The notes below the pieces were generated by a model. That model was not told the origin of the DNA and ran no database searches. It worked only from the letters and a program-made list of their open reading frames with translations. Positions 43,895 to 52,738 of a stretch of 64,000 nt of DNA are shown here, piece after piece. The DNA is from Parvibaculum sp002684405 (lineage in GTDB: Bacteria > Pseudomonadota > Alphaproteobacteria > Parvibaculales > Parvibaculaceae), in NCBI GenBank assembly GCA_965140395.1, contig OZ223205.1, positions 496,001 to 560,000 of the forward strand, written 5' to 3'. How positions within the stretch are numbered: the stretch's first letter is position 1; each line of letters starts with the position of its first letter. Made by a program: the position numbers and the translations under genes.

Positions 43895-45760
43895 TCAAGC
43901 ACTGCGCGATTGTGTGTTTTGTTTCACGTGAATCATTACGCTGGTCAACGCCGCCGGCGTCATCCCGTCGATACGAGCCGCCTGTCCCAATGTCGCCGGG
44001 CGTGCAGAGGACAGTTTGGATTTCGCCTCGTTCGACAGGCCATGAACGGCGCCGTAATCGAGGTCGAGCGGGAGGCTCATCCCCTCGTCCTTCCGGAAAG
44101 CGCGAATATCCGCCTCCTGCCGCTCCAGATAACCCGCATATTGTGCCTCGATCTCGATTTGCTCCGATATATGGGAATCGAGTGAGCCAAGCTCAGGCCA
44201 CACGCTCGAGAGCCGCGTCATATCGATATCCGGACAGGCGAGCAGATCGACCACGTCGCGCACCACGCCATCCTGATTGATCTTGAAGCCCCGCTTGTTC
44301 AGCTCGTTCGGCGACAAGCGCAGCGCGCGACACAACAGGCCCGCCTCTTCCAGCGCCAGGGCCTTTTCCTGATACCGGACTGCCCGGACATCGCTGACTA
44401 CGCCTGCGCCGATCCCGACCGGCGTCAGGCGCTGGTCGGCATTATCGGCGCGCAGTGTCAGACGATACTCGGCGCGCGAGGTAAACATCCGATAGGGCTC
44501 TGATACGCCACGGGTGATGAGGTCGTCCACCAATACGCCCACATAGGCCTGCGCCCGGTCGAGAATGAGGGGATCTTCGCCCTTCTCGGCCAGTGCCGCA
44601 TTGAGCCCGGCGATCAGGCCCTGCGCGGCCGCCTCTTCATAGCCTGTCGTCCCGTTGATCTGACCCGCCAGATAGAGCCCGGGGAGCTTTTTCGTTTCCA
44701 GCGTCGCCTGCAGCTCGCGCGGGTCGATATAGTCATATTCGATGGCATAGCCCGCCCGCCGCATCACGGCATTCTCTAGCCCCGGAATGGTCTTCAGAAA
44801 GGCGAGCTGAACATCCTCCGGCAGCGCGGTGGAAATACCATTGGGGTAAACCGTGTCGTCATCGAGTCCTTCCGGCTCCAGGAAGATCTGGTGGCTGTCG
44901 CGTTCGCGGAAACGCACCACCTTGTCCTCGATCGAAGGACAATAGCGCGGCCCCACTCCTTCGATCTGCCCGGAATAGACCGGAGACTGGTGGAGGTTTT
45001 CCTCGATGATCCTGTGTCCGGCTTCGGTCGTTCGCGTGATCCCGCATTCGATCTGCCGCGTCGTGATCTTGTCTGTCAGGAAGGAGAAGGCGACCGACGG
45101 CTCATCTCCCGGCTGCATCTCGACCGCGTTCCAGTCAATCGTGCCGCCATCCAGGCGCGGCGGGGTCCCGGTCTTGAGGCGGCCCAGCCGGAAACCCAAC
45201 CCGTAAAGCCGCTCCGACAGGCCCAGCGCCGGCGCCTCCCCCACCCGTCCCGCCGGAATGCGCTTCTCGCCCAGATGGATCATGCCCCGGAGAAAGGTCC
45301 CCGTGGTCAGCACCACCCGTCCGGCACCGAATGTCCGTCCGTCCTCGGTCTTCACGCCCAAAACGCGGTCATGGGTTACGATCAGATCGTCGACCCCGCC
45401 TTCAATCACCTCGAGGTTCGGATGGTTCAGGATCGCGGCTTGCATCGCCTCGCGATAGAGCTTCCGGTCGGCCTGGGCACGGGGACCCCGCACCGCCGGA
45501 CCCTTTCGCCGGTTCAGCAGCCGGAACTGGATACCCGCCGCATCGGCGACCCGACCCATGAGCCCGTCCAGCGCATCGATCTCCCGAACCAGATGCCCCT
45601 TCCCCAACCCGCCAATGGCAGGGTTGCAGGACATCTCGCCAATCGTCGAAACCTTATGAGTGACAAGCGCGGTCCTTGCGCCGGCGCGCGCTGCGGCCGA
45701 GGCCGCCTCGCAACCGGCATGGCCGCCGCCAATCACGATGACGTCGAAATGCTGGGACAT
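43895..45760 (-). CDS. mnmG: tRNA uridine 5-carboxymethylaminomethyl modification enzyme MnmG (GidA)
   Basis: 621 aa. FAD Rossmann motif VIGGGHAGCEAASAAARAG (about 10-28), the CNPAIGGLGKGHLVREIDALDG segment and a PRxDGGTIDW stretch confirm the family. With MnmE it makes the cmnm5 modification at U34 of certain tRNAs. The final codons include a one-mismatch parS (43920-43935), read as IHVKQ. Upstream, 140 bp with another parS separate it from mnmE. Confidence 0.96.
   Translation of the reverse strand: MSQHFDVIVIGGGHAGCEAASAAARAGARTALVTHKVSTIGEMSCNPAIGGLGKGHLVREIDALDGLMGRVADAAGIQFRLLNRRKGPAVRGPRAQADRKLYREAMQAAILNHPNLEVIEGGVDDLIVTHDRVLGVKTEDGRTFGAGRVVLTTGTFLRGMIHLGEKRIPAGRVGEAPALGLSERLYGLGFRLGRLKTGTPPRLDGGTIDWNAVEMQPGDEPSVAFSFLTDKITTRQIECGITRTTEAGHRIIEENLHQSPVYSGQIEGVGPRYCPSIEDKVVRFRERDSHQIFLEPEGLDDDTVYPNGISTALPEDVQLAFLKTIPGLENAVMRRAGYAIEYDYIDPRELQATLETKKLPGLYLAGQINGTTGYEEAAAQGLIAGLNAALAEKGEDPLILDRAQAYVGVLVDDLITRGVSEPYRMFTSRAEYRLTLRADNADQRLTPVGIGAGVVSDVRAVRYQEKALALEEAGLLCRALRLSPNELNKRGFKINQDGVVRDVVDLLACPDIDMTRLSSVWPELGSLDSHISEQIEIEAQYAGYLERQEADIRAFRKDEGMSLPLDLDYGAVHGLSNEAKSKLSSARPATLGQAARIDGMTPAALTSVMIHVKQNTQSRSA
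43920..43935. other. parS site with one mismatch at the 3' end of mnmG
   Basis: TGTTTCACGTGAATCA differs from the perfect site at one position. It overlaps the last mnmG codons, 97 bp from the next parS. Confidence 0.75.
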
Positions 45761-45874
45761 GGGCTTTCAGACAGAAATTACGGGCGGAACAGCCGCCGGT
45801 CATTGCCCGAGAAATAGACTCAAGATTGTCCGCAGGTCAATGGATGAGGCGCAGCTATCGGAAATCGCGGACTC

Positions 45875-45890
45875 TGTTTCACGTGAAACA
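45875..45890. other. parS site between mnmG and mnmE
   Basis: Perfect TGTTTCACGTGAAACA in the 140-bp gap after the mnmE stop. Together with the two sites at 43.8-43.9 kb it forms the parS cluster, about 12 kb from the predicted oriC. Confidence 0.9.
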
Positions 45891-45900
45891 TCCGGTCCCG

Positions 45901-47220
45901 TCACTTCCCGATGCAGAAATCCCGGAAGACGATATCCAGCAGATCCTCGACATCAACACGGCCCGTGATCCGGCCCAACGCCCGGGCCGCGAGCCGCAGA
46001 TCCTCGGCGACCAGCTCTGTCTCCCGACCGCCACGAAGACCGTCCTCGACCCGATCCAGGCCCGCAAGACACGCCCGAAGGCCTTCCCTGTGTCGAGATC
46101 GGGTGATGATAGGGTGAGCTTTGAGCGAGACAGCGCTTGAGACCCGGCTAGACAGAGCTTGCTCCAACAGATCGAGCCCCTCGCCCGTCGTCGCGGAGAC
46201 GAAAAGCGCATCGGCCTCCTCCGGGGCGCCGAGATCGATCTTGTTGACAAGCCGGATATCCCCCTCTCGGGCATTGGCGAAATCCCCGGTCAAGCCCCCC
46301 GCTCCATCGCAGGCCTCGACCACGATCCGAAGGTCGGCGGCCTCGGCCCGGGCCAAGGCACGCCGGACCCCCTCTGCTTCGATATCCCCGGACGCTTCCC
46401 TGAGCCCGGCGGTATCGGCAAGCGTCACGGGGACACCGCCAAGATCGAGACGGACTTCGACCACATCCCGGGTTGTCCCCGCCTCGGCGGAAACGATCGC
46501 CGCCTCCCGCCCGGCAAGCCGGTTGAGGAGACTCGATTTCCCCGCATTCGGCGGACCGACAATGGCAACCTCGACACCCTCTCTGAGCCGCTCCCCCCGA
46601 TGCCCGTCCTTCAAATGAATCGCAATATCGGAGCGCAGCGTTTCCAGCTCCGGCCCCAGCGTTCTCAGCAGGTCGCCCGGCACTTCCTCGTCTGGAAAAT
46701 CGATCTCGGCTTCCGCATAGGCCAGGAGACGCATAAGCCGTCCCCGCCAGTCCTCATAGAGACGGCCCAGCGCGCCTTCCATCTGGTAGAGCGCCTGCCG
46801 CCGCTGGGCTTCGGTCTCGGCATCGATGAGATCGGCGAGCCCTTCGACTTCGGTGAGATCGAGTTTGCCATGCTCGAATGCCCGCCGGGTAAACTCCCCT
46901 GGCTCCGCCGCGCGCAAGCCCCCGAGCCCCGACAGCGCGTCGACCGCCGCCGCAACCACGGCACGCCCGCCATGCAGGTGCAGCTCAACGACATCCTCGC
47001 CGGTAAAACTTGCGGGCGCTCGGAAATAGAGAACCAGCGCGCGGTCGATCGCCACGCCGCTCGCCGGATCGCGCAAGCGGCGCAGCTCAGCCATGCGGGG
47101 TTCGCCCGGCCCCCTGCCCGTCAGCGCTTCGAGCGCATGAGCGGTCTCCGGCCCGGACAGGCGAATGACAGCAACGCCGGCCCGTCCGGCCGCGCTCGAA
47201 AGAGCATAGATCGTGTCCAA
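45901..47220 (-). CDS. mnmE: tRNA modification GTPase MnmE (TrmE)
   Basis: 439 aa. An N-terminal tetrahydrofolate-binding domain (to about 118) precedes a helical domain with an inserted G domain: G1 GPPNAGKSS (222-230), G3 DTAGLREA, and the invariant C-terminal CIGK. It partners MnmG in the U34 modification. The DUF6489 gene is 29 bp upstream on the same strand. The C-terminal FCIGK is intact, so the enzyme should be active. Confidence 0.96.
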   Translation of the reverse strand: MDTIYALSSAAGRAGVAVIRLSGPETAHALEALTGRGPGEPRMAELRRLRDPASGVAIDRALVLYFRAPASFTGEDVVELHLHGGRAVVAAAVDALSGLGGLRAAEPGEFTRRAFEHGKLDLTEVEGLADLIDAETEAQRRQALYQMEGALGRLYEDWRGRLMRLLAYAEAEIDFPDEEVPGDLLRTLGPELETLRSDIAIHLKDGHRGERLREGVEVAIVGPPNAGKSSLLNRLAGREAAIVSAEAGTTRDVVEVRLDLGGVPVTLADTAGLREASGDIEAEGVRRALARAEAADLRIVVEACDGAGGLTGDFANAREGDIRLVNKIDLGAPEEADALFVSATTGEGLDLLEQALSSRVSSAVSLKAHPIITRSRHREGLRACLAGLDRVEDGLRGGRETELVAEDLRLAARALGRITGRVDVEDLLDIVFRDFCIGK

Positions 47221-47249
47221 GAAATCGGTTCTCCGTCAGAAGGGGAAAG

Positions 47250-47543
47250 TCACTCGCCCTTCTGGTCCTTGTCTTTCGTCGTCTTGTCTTTTGCCGTCTT
47301 GCCGCCCGGCCCCATCGCATTGCGGGCCATGCCCCAGAGCAATTCCTGGAACTGCTCCATGGACTGCGCGCCCATCGGCATGATGCCTTTCATGATCTGC
47401 TCGGGATCGACATAGGTCATATTGCTGGAAAGCTGCTTTTCGAGTTGCGCGAGCAGCCTCTCCTGCATGGGTTTCAGATCCGGCAACCCCATCAGAGTCC
47501 TCGCCTCTTCAGGCGTCATATCGAGGTCGATCTTTACTTTCAT
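47250..47543 (-). CDS. DUF6489-type small alphaproteobacterial protein
   Basis: 97 aa. It begins MKVKIDLDMTPEEARTLMGL, followed by a helix with MQERLLAQLEKQL and a Met-rich segment (QIMKGIMPMGAQSMEQFQELLW). The lysine-rich tail KTAKDKTTKDKDQKGE is probably disordered. The family is known only from alphaproteobacteria and often sits beside mnmE; no function is established. The start at 47543 has a ggaagag site, better than an upstream Met at 47558. The many methionines resemble amphipathic nucleic-acid- or membrane-binding helices, but this is speculation. Confidence 0.8.
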   Translation of the reverse strand: MKVKIDLDMTPEEARTLMGLPDLKPMQERLLAQLEKQLSSNMTYVDPEQIMKGIMPMGAQSMEQFQELLWGMARNAMGPGGKTAKDKTTKDKDQKGE

Positions 47544-47627
47544 GACTCTTCCATCCATCGACGCGGGCGCACATAACCCCTAAATCGGGGGTAGCAATAT
47601 AAACGAGTGAACATTCCGGAAGCCCCT

Positions 47628-49673
47628 ATGTCACGCAATTTTCTCGCCGACGAGACGAGCCCCTATCTCCTGCAGCACAAGGACAATCCCGTTCACTGGC
47701 GCCCCTGGGGAGAGGACGCGCTGGCCGTGGCGCGCGAGGAAGGAAAACCGATCCTGCTCTCGGTCGGCTATGCCGCCTGCCACTGGTGCCATGTCATGGC
47801 GCATGAAAGTTTCGAGGACGAGGATGTCGCCGCGGTGATGAACCGTCTCTTCGTCCCCATCAAGGTCGACCGCGAAGAACGGCCCGACATCGACACCATC
47901 TATATGAGCGCGCTCCACATGCTCGGCGAACAGGGTGGCTGGCCGCTCACCATGTTCCTGACGCCGGATGGTGAACCCTTCTGGGGCGGTACCTATTTTC
48001 CCAAGGAGCCCAAATATGGCCGCCCCGGCTTCATCCAGGTCATGGAAGAAGTCGCGCGCCTGTTCCGCGAGGAGCCCGGCAAGATCGAGCAGAACCGCGC
48101 CGCGCTGGCAAAATCGCTTGCCGCCCAATCGGCCGATTCAAGACCCGGCGAACCCACCGCGCAGGTCCCCGACTTTGTGGCCGGCAAATTCGTCGAGCTG
48201 ATGGACCCTGAAAATGGCGGCCTCAAGGACGCGCCGAAATTTCCCCAGACCGGAATCTTCTCCCTCCTCTGGCTGGCGCATCTGCGCGGCACCCCTGCCC
48301 CGGACGGCCATTCCTTCGAAGCGGCCACGACGCGTGTGCTCGACCATATGGCCGAGGGCGGTATCTACGATCATCTGGGCGGCGGCTTCGCGCGCTATGC
48401 GGTGGACGAGCGCTGGCTCATCCCGCATTTCGAAAAGATGCTCTATGACAATGCCCAGCTCATCGAGCTCTATACGAGCGTCTGGCAGGAAACGGGCAAA
48501 CCTCTTTACGCCCGCCGTGTGCGCGAAACAGTCGAATGGCTGAAGCGCGAAATGCTTCTCCCCGAGGGAGGCATCGCCGCCTCGCTCGATGCCGACAGCG
48601 AGGGCGAGGAAGGCAAATTCTATGTCTGGAGCGAAGCCGAAATCGACGACGTCCTCGGCGATAACGCCCCCCTCTTCAAACAGGCCTATGACGTCAGCGC
48701 CGGTGGCAATTGGGAAGGCACCAACATCCTGAACCGCCTTCACCATGCCGATACCGCTTTCACGGAAGAGGAAGAGTCCGCCCTCGCGCCGTTGAAGCAA
48801 AAGCTCCTCGCCCGCCGCGCCTCCCGCATCCGCCCCGGCTTCGACGACAAGGTTTTGGCGGACTGGAACGGCCTGATGATCGCAGCGCTGGCCCGCGCAG
48901 GCCTCGCCTTCGAGGAGCCTGAATGGATCGATCTGGCGGCTGGCGCTTTCCGCTTCGTCGAGGAAAACATGATCCGCGACGGGCGGCTCCATCACGCCTG
49001 GCGCGAAGGCAAGCTGCAACATCTCGCCATGGCCGCCGATCTCGCCTTCATGGCCGATGCCGCCTTGGCGCTTCACGAGGCGACATTCGAGCCCCGCTAT
49101 CTCGACGCCGCGCAATCATTCATTGGACAACTGGATTCCCATTATGCGGATGCCACGAATGACGGCTATTTCTTCACCGCCGATGACGCACCCGGCTTGA
49201 TCATCCGTACACGAACTGTTTATGACGACGCCATCCCCTCCGCCAATGGCGTGTTGCCGGGCATCCTTACCCAGCTGGCCTTTCTCACCGGCGACAACAG
49301 CTATCTGGCCAAAGCCGACAGTGTCATCCGGGCTTTCGCGGGCGAACTTCAGCGCAACATCTTTCCGCTGGGGAGCTACATCGAAAGTTTCGAGACGCGG
49401 CTCCGCCCCATCCAGATCGTGCTGGCCGGCGACGCACGCGCAATCGAACCGCTTCGCCGCGCCGTCTACGGGCTTGCCCTGCCCAACCGCATCGTCACTC
49501 ATTTGCCGGAAAATGCGAGCCTGCCGCAGAGTCATCCGGCCTTTGGGAAGGGTATGGTCGACGGCAAACCCACGGCCTATGTCTGTGTCGGCGAAATCTG
49601 CTCGCTACCGGTGACAACACCGGACGGACTCGTCGAAGCGTTGCGCGACGCTCGGCGACAGGTAAGCAATTAG
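47628..49673 (+). CDS. Thioredoxin-domain protein of the YyaL/SSP411 family
   Basis: 681 aa. The N-terminal DUF255 thioredoxin-like domain begins NFLADETSPYLLQHKDNPVHW and has the redox-like motif C51-H-W-C-H55. A large six-hairpin glycosidase-like (alpha/alpha toroid) domain follows (such as YDHLGGGFARYAVDERWLIPHFEKMLYDNA). Both parts are full length. Its activity is not known. The ATG at 47628 fits the family start; GTG at 47607 would add seven residues. It is a single-gene unit, divergent from mnmE's neighbour, and ends just before a palindromic repeat. Confidence 0.92.
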   Translation: MSRNFLADETSPYLLQHKDNPVHWRPWGEDALAVAREEGKPILLSVGYAACHWCHVMAHESFEDEDVAAVMNRLFVPIKVDREERPDIDTIYMSALHMLGEQGGWPLTMFLTPDGEPFWGGTYFPKEPKYGRPGFIQVMEEVARLFREEPGKIEQNRAALAKSLAAQSADSRPGEPTAQVPDFVAGKFVELMDPENGGLKDAPKFPQTGIFSLLWLAHLRGTPAPDGHSFEAATTRVLDHMAEGGIYDHLGGGFARYAVDERWLIPHFEKMLYDNAQLIELYTSVWQETGKPLYARRVRETVEWLKREMLLPEGGIAASLDADSEGEEGKFYVWSEAEIDDVLGDNAPLFKQAYDVSAGGNWEGTNILNRLHHADTAFTEEEESALAPLKQKLLARRASRIRPGFDDKVLADWNGLMIAALARAGLAFEEPEWIDLAAGAFRFVEENMIRDGRLHHAWREGKLQHLAMAADLAFMADAALALHEATFEPRYLDAAQSFIGQLDSHYADATNDGYFFTADDAPGLIIRTRTVYDDAIPSANGVLPGILTQLAFLTGDNSYLAKADSVIRAFAGELQRNIFPLGSYIESFETRLRPIQIVLAGDARAIEPLRRAVYGLALPNRIVTHLPENASLPQSHPAFGKGMVDGKPTAYVCVGEICSLPVTTPDGLVEALRDARRQVSN

Positions 49674-49680
49674 CAGAATG

Positions 49681-49764
49681 TGTCATCCCGGCTTTATGCC
49701 GGGATCCAGGAGCGTCAGACACAGCCATCTCGCCCCTGGGCCCCGGGACAAGCCCGGGGTGACA
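49681..49764. repeat. Intergenic palindromic repeat, about 84 bp
   Basis: Outer inverted ends TGTCA and TGACA enclose two hairpins: CATCCCGGC-TTTAT-GCCGGGATC (about 49684-49706) and the CCCCGGG-ACAAG-CCCGGGG arm (about 49741-49757). The CATCCCGG...GGGATCCAG pattern is typical of dispersed REP-like elements in alphaproteobacteria. It lies between the YyaL stop and the dienelactone hydrolase promoter. A 13-base copy fragment is found at 16375. It may act as a terminator for the YyaL gene. Confidence 0.7.
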
Positions 49765-49894
49765 GCCGAGAATGCATATAGACCCGAAGCCACAATGTTC
49801 TCTCCCCTTCACCCTCGATTCTGATCGCCTGCGCGGCTAGAGTCCCGCCAGCACACCCCATCCACATTCCCCAACACTCCAAGGAGATCAGCAA

Positions 49895-50587
49895 GTGAGC
49901 GGCGAAACCATCGAGATCAAGACAGATGACGGCTCATTCAGCGGCTATCTCGCCAAACCCGCCTCCGGCACCGGCCCGGGCATCGTCGTCCTTCAGGAAA
50001 TTTTCGGCGTCAATCAGGTGATGCGCGATATCTGCGACGGACTTGCCTCCGAAGGCTATGTCGCCCTCTCGCCCGATCTCTTCTGGCGCATCGAGCCGGG
50101 CGTCGACATCACCGACAAGACCGACGCCGAATGGCAGAAGGCCTTCGACCTGATGGGCAAGTTCGACCCCGACAAGGGCACGAAAGACGTTCAGGCGACC
50201 ATCGACACGCTGCGCCCCATGACCAGCGGCAAGGTCGGCGCGGTCGGTTACTGCCTGGGCGGCCTGCTCGCCTATCTCACCGCCTGCCACACGACGAGCG
50301 ACGCCTCGGTCGGCTATTACGGCGTCAACATCGCCAATCGTCTGGACGATGCGAAGGGCATCAAGGCGCCGCTCATGCTGCATGTCGCGGGCAAGGACGA
50401 GTTCGTGCCGCCGGAAGCGCAGGAAGCGATGGTGGAAGGCTTGCGCGACAATGCTCTGGTGACCATCCACCGCTACCCGGAAAACGACCACGCCTTCGCG
50501 CGTGTGGGCGGTACGCATTACGACAAGAAGAACGCCGACGAGGCGAACAGCCGGACGCTCGACTTCTTCCGCCGTCATCTCGGCTGA
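49895..50587 (+). CDS. Dienelactone hydrolase family protein
   Basis: 230-aa alpha/beta hydrolase with the cysteine nucleophile type of the family: C120 (VGYCLGGLL), D168 (AGKDEFVP) and H199 (PENDHAFA). True dienelactone hydrolases open 4-carboxymethylenebutenolide in chlorocatechol breakdown; no catechol genes are nearby, so the substrate may be another ester. The start is GTG at 49895 after a perfect aaggag. It probably forms an operon with the LysE-family gene 20 bp downstream and with the reductase and GFA genes after it. Confidence 0.9.
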   Translation: MSGETIEIKTDDGSFSGYLAKPASGTGPGIVVLQEIFGVNQVMRDICDGLASEGYVALSPDLFWRIEPGVDITDKTDAEWQKAFDLMGKFDPDKGTKDVQATIDTLRPMTSGKVGAVGYCLGGLLAYLTACHTTSDASVGYYGVNIANRLDDAKGIKAPLMLHVAGKDEFVPPEAQEAMVEGLRDNALVTIHRYPENDHAFARVGGTHYDKKNADEANSRTLDFFRRHLG

Positions 50588-50607
50588 ACGGACAGGAACA
50601 GGCGGCG

Positions 50608-51234
50608 ATGGTCCCGATCGATCTTTATCTCGGCTTCATCGCCGCCACGCTCATTCTCTGCATCATTCCCGGCCCGGTCGTGACATGGCTTGTCGCGACC
50701 GGTATTCGCTTCGGACCTCGCGCATCCCTCACCGGGCTCGCGGGCACCACTTGCGCGCTCTCGCTTCACATGGTGCTGACCGTGCTGGGCCTCGCCCCGC
50801 TTCTCGCCGCGCTCGGTCCCTGGACGGAAGCACTGAAACTTGTCGGCGCGGCCTATCTCGTCTGGCTCGGCATCCAGAGCTGGCGCGCGCCCTATGAGCC
50901 GATGGATGAAAATTCGGGGCCGCTCTCACGACCGACGACCGACCTGCTGCTGCGCCGCGGATTTCTCATCTCCGTCACCAACCCCAAGACGCTCGCCTTT
51001 TACGCCGCCTTCTTTCCGCAATTCGTGAGCCCATCGGAACCGGCTACCCCGCAGCTCATTATTCTGGCCGTGACATTCATTACCGTCAGCACCATCTCCG
51101 ATGGAGCCTATGCTGTCGGCGCCGGCGCGCTCGCCCCCTGGCTGAAGTCGCACCGCGCCCAGACGATCCGCAACAAGGTGTCGGGCGCCGTGCTTGCGCT
51201 GGCAGGCCTCGGCCTCGCGCTCACCCGGCGCTAG
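50608..51234 (+). CDS. LysE/RhtB-family amino-acid exporter
   Basis: 208 aa, about six membrane helices. PGPVVTWLVATGIRFGPRASLTGLAG is the family's first-loop signature, and FLISVTNPKTLAFYAAFFPQF its central motif. It exports an amino acid or small polar metabolite across the inner membrane. An overlong frame extends upstream into the dienelactone hydrolase gene, but the ATG at 50608 gives the canonical N-terminus. Substrate unknown. Confidence 0.92.
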   Translation: MVPIDLYLGFIAATLILCIIPGPVVTWLVATGIRFGPRASLTGLAGTTCALSLHMVLTVLGLAPLLAALGPWTEALKLVGAAYLVWLGIQSWRAPYEPMDENSGPLSRPTTDLLLRRGFLISVTNPKTLAFYAAFFPQFVSPSEPATPQLIILAVTFITVSTISDGAYAVGAGALAPWLKSHRAQTIRNKVSGAVLALAGLGLALTRR

Positions 51235-51281
51235 ACACATGACAACTGGATTCCCGAACCCGCAATAACAGGAACGATCCC

Positions 51282-52259
51282 ATGAAAATCAAAGCCATCC
51301 GCATCGAAAAACAGGGCGGCCCGGATGTAATGAAGCTCGAAGAGATCGACCTCCCCGCCCCCGGCGCGGGCCAGATCACCGTCCGGCACGGCGCCATCGG
51401 CCTCAACTATATCGACACCTATCACCGCTCGGGCCTTTACCCGCTGAAGCTTCCCTCCGGCATCGGGCTCGAAGCGGCCGGCACGGTCGAGGCGGTCGGC
51501 GAAGGTGTCGAGAATATTCAGACCGGCGACCGTGTCGCCTATGGCATGGGGCCCGTCGGCGCCTATGCGGAAGCCGCCAACGTACCCGCCATGACGGTGG
51601 TGAAGCTCACCGACGACATTGCCGACGAAACCGGCGCCGCCATGATGCTGAAGGGCATCACCGCGCATTACCTGCTCCACTCCACCTATCCGGTGAAACG
51701 AGGCGACACGATCCTGTTCCATGCCGCAGCGGGCGGCGTCGGCCTCATTGTCGGCCAATGGGCGAAACATCTGGGCGCCACCGTCATCGGCACGGTCGGC
51801 TCCGAAGCGAAAGCCGAACTTGCCCGCGCCCATGGCTATGACCACGTGATCAACTACTCGGAAGAAAATGTCGTCGAGCGCGTCAAGGAAATCACCGGCG
51901 GCAAGATGCTGCCCGTCGTCTATGACGGCGTCGGCAAGGATACGTTCGAAATCTCGCTCGACTGCCTCGCCCCGCGCGGCCTGCTCGCCTCCTTCGGCAA
52001 TGCGTCCGGCCCGGTGGAGAATTTCGACCTCGGCCTGTTGAACGCCAAGGGCTCGCTCTTCGTCACCCGGCCTTCCATGATGCACTACCTGCTCTCGCCC
52101 GAAGAAATCGCCTGGCGCATGGACGACCTTGTGGACGTGGTGTCGAAAGGCATTGTGAAGATCGAGGTGAACCAGAAATACGATCTCGCCAATGCCGTGC
52201 AGGCGCATAAGGATCTGGAAAGCCGCAAGACGACCGGGTCGACGGTGCTGATCCCATGA
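51282..52259 (+). CDS. NADPH:quinone reductase (zinc-free MDR family)
   Basis: 325 aa. The GroES-like half has YIDTYHRSGLYP and GLEAAGTVEAVG without the zinc ligands of alcohol dehydrogenases, and the cofactor half has AAAGGVGLIVGQWAKHLGA. This matches QorA, which reduces quinones with NADPH by one electron in the cytosol. It overlaps the GFA gene start by 4 bp (ATGA), so the two are coupled. A crotonyl-type or other enone reductase is possible. Confidence 0.92.
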   Translation: MKIKAIRIEKQGGPDVMKLEEIDLPAPGAGQITVRHGAIGLNYIDTYHRSGLYPLKLPSGIGLEAAGTVEAVGEGVENIQTGDRVAYGMGPVGAYAEAANVPAMTVVKLTDDIADETGAAMMLKGITAHYLLHSTYPVKRGDTILFHAAAGGVGLIVGQWAKHLGATVIGTVGSEAKAELARAHGYDHVINYSEENVVERVKEITGGKMLPVVYDGVGKDTFEISLDCLAPRGLLASFGNASGPVENFDLGLLNAKGSLFVTRPSMMHYLLSPEEIAWRMDDLVDVVSKGIVKIEVNQKYDLANAVQAHKDLESRKTTGSTVLIP

Positions 52260-52672
52260 TCGAGGGAAGCTGCCTTTGCGGCGCGGTCCGGTTTCGGGCA
52301 AAGCGCATGAGCGCCATTGTCGAATGTCACTGCGCCATGTGCCGCAAGGTGGCGGGCGGCCATGCGGGCTTCTTCTTCACGGCCTTTCGCAACGAGGTGG
52401 CGTGGACGGGCGAGGAACACCTCACGCGCTACCGCAGTTCTCCGCAACTGGAACGAAGCTTCTGCTCGCATTGCGGAACGGCGATGACGGGCGCCAATCT
52501 CATTGAAGCGGACGACACGATCATCCTCGCGGCGAATGCGCTTGAGGCGGATGCCCCGGGCCGGATCATCGCACAGGAGTTTTATGCGTCCCGATGCGCA
52601 TGGACGGATGGCGGCGATAAAGCGCCCCGTTTCGACGGATCCTATCCCGGCTGGGAAGCGCTCAGGCCCTGA
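52256..52672 (+). CDS. GFA-family zinc protein (glutathione-dependent formaldehyde-activating type)
   Basis: 138 aa. All zinc ligands of the family are in place: C6 and C8 (SCLCGAVRF), C24, C26 and C29 (ECHCAMCR), and C70 and C73 (FCSHCG). The family includes Gfa, which was proposed to speed S-hydroxymethylglutathione formation, but most members are uncharacterised. Coupling to the quinone reductase hints at handling of reactive aldehydes or quinones. Confidence 0.88.
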   Translation: MIEGSCLCGAVRFRAKRMSAIVECHCAMCRKVAGGHAGFFFTAFRNEVAWTGEEHLTRYRSSPQLERSFCSHCGTAMTGANLIEADDTIILAANALEADAPGRIIAQEFYASRCAWTDGGDKAPRFDGSYPGWEALRP

Positions 52673-52738
52673 CGCAGGGCATGAACCGGATGGCAGCATG
52701 TATGATGCCCGGCGCGGATGCTGCCCCTTGTTTCCGTC

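Noticed and set aside
51841..51856. CACGTG core in the quinone reductase gene as a further parS
   Set aside because: The flanks do not match TGTTTCACGTGAAACA on either side, and it lies within ordinary coding sequence.
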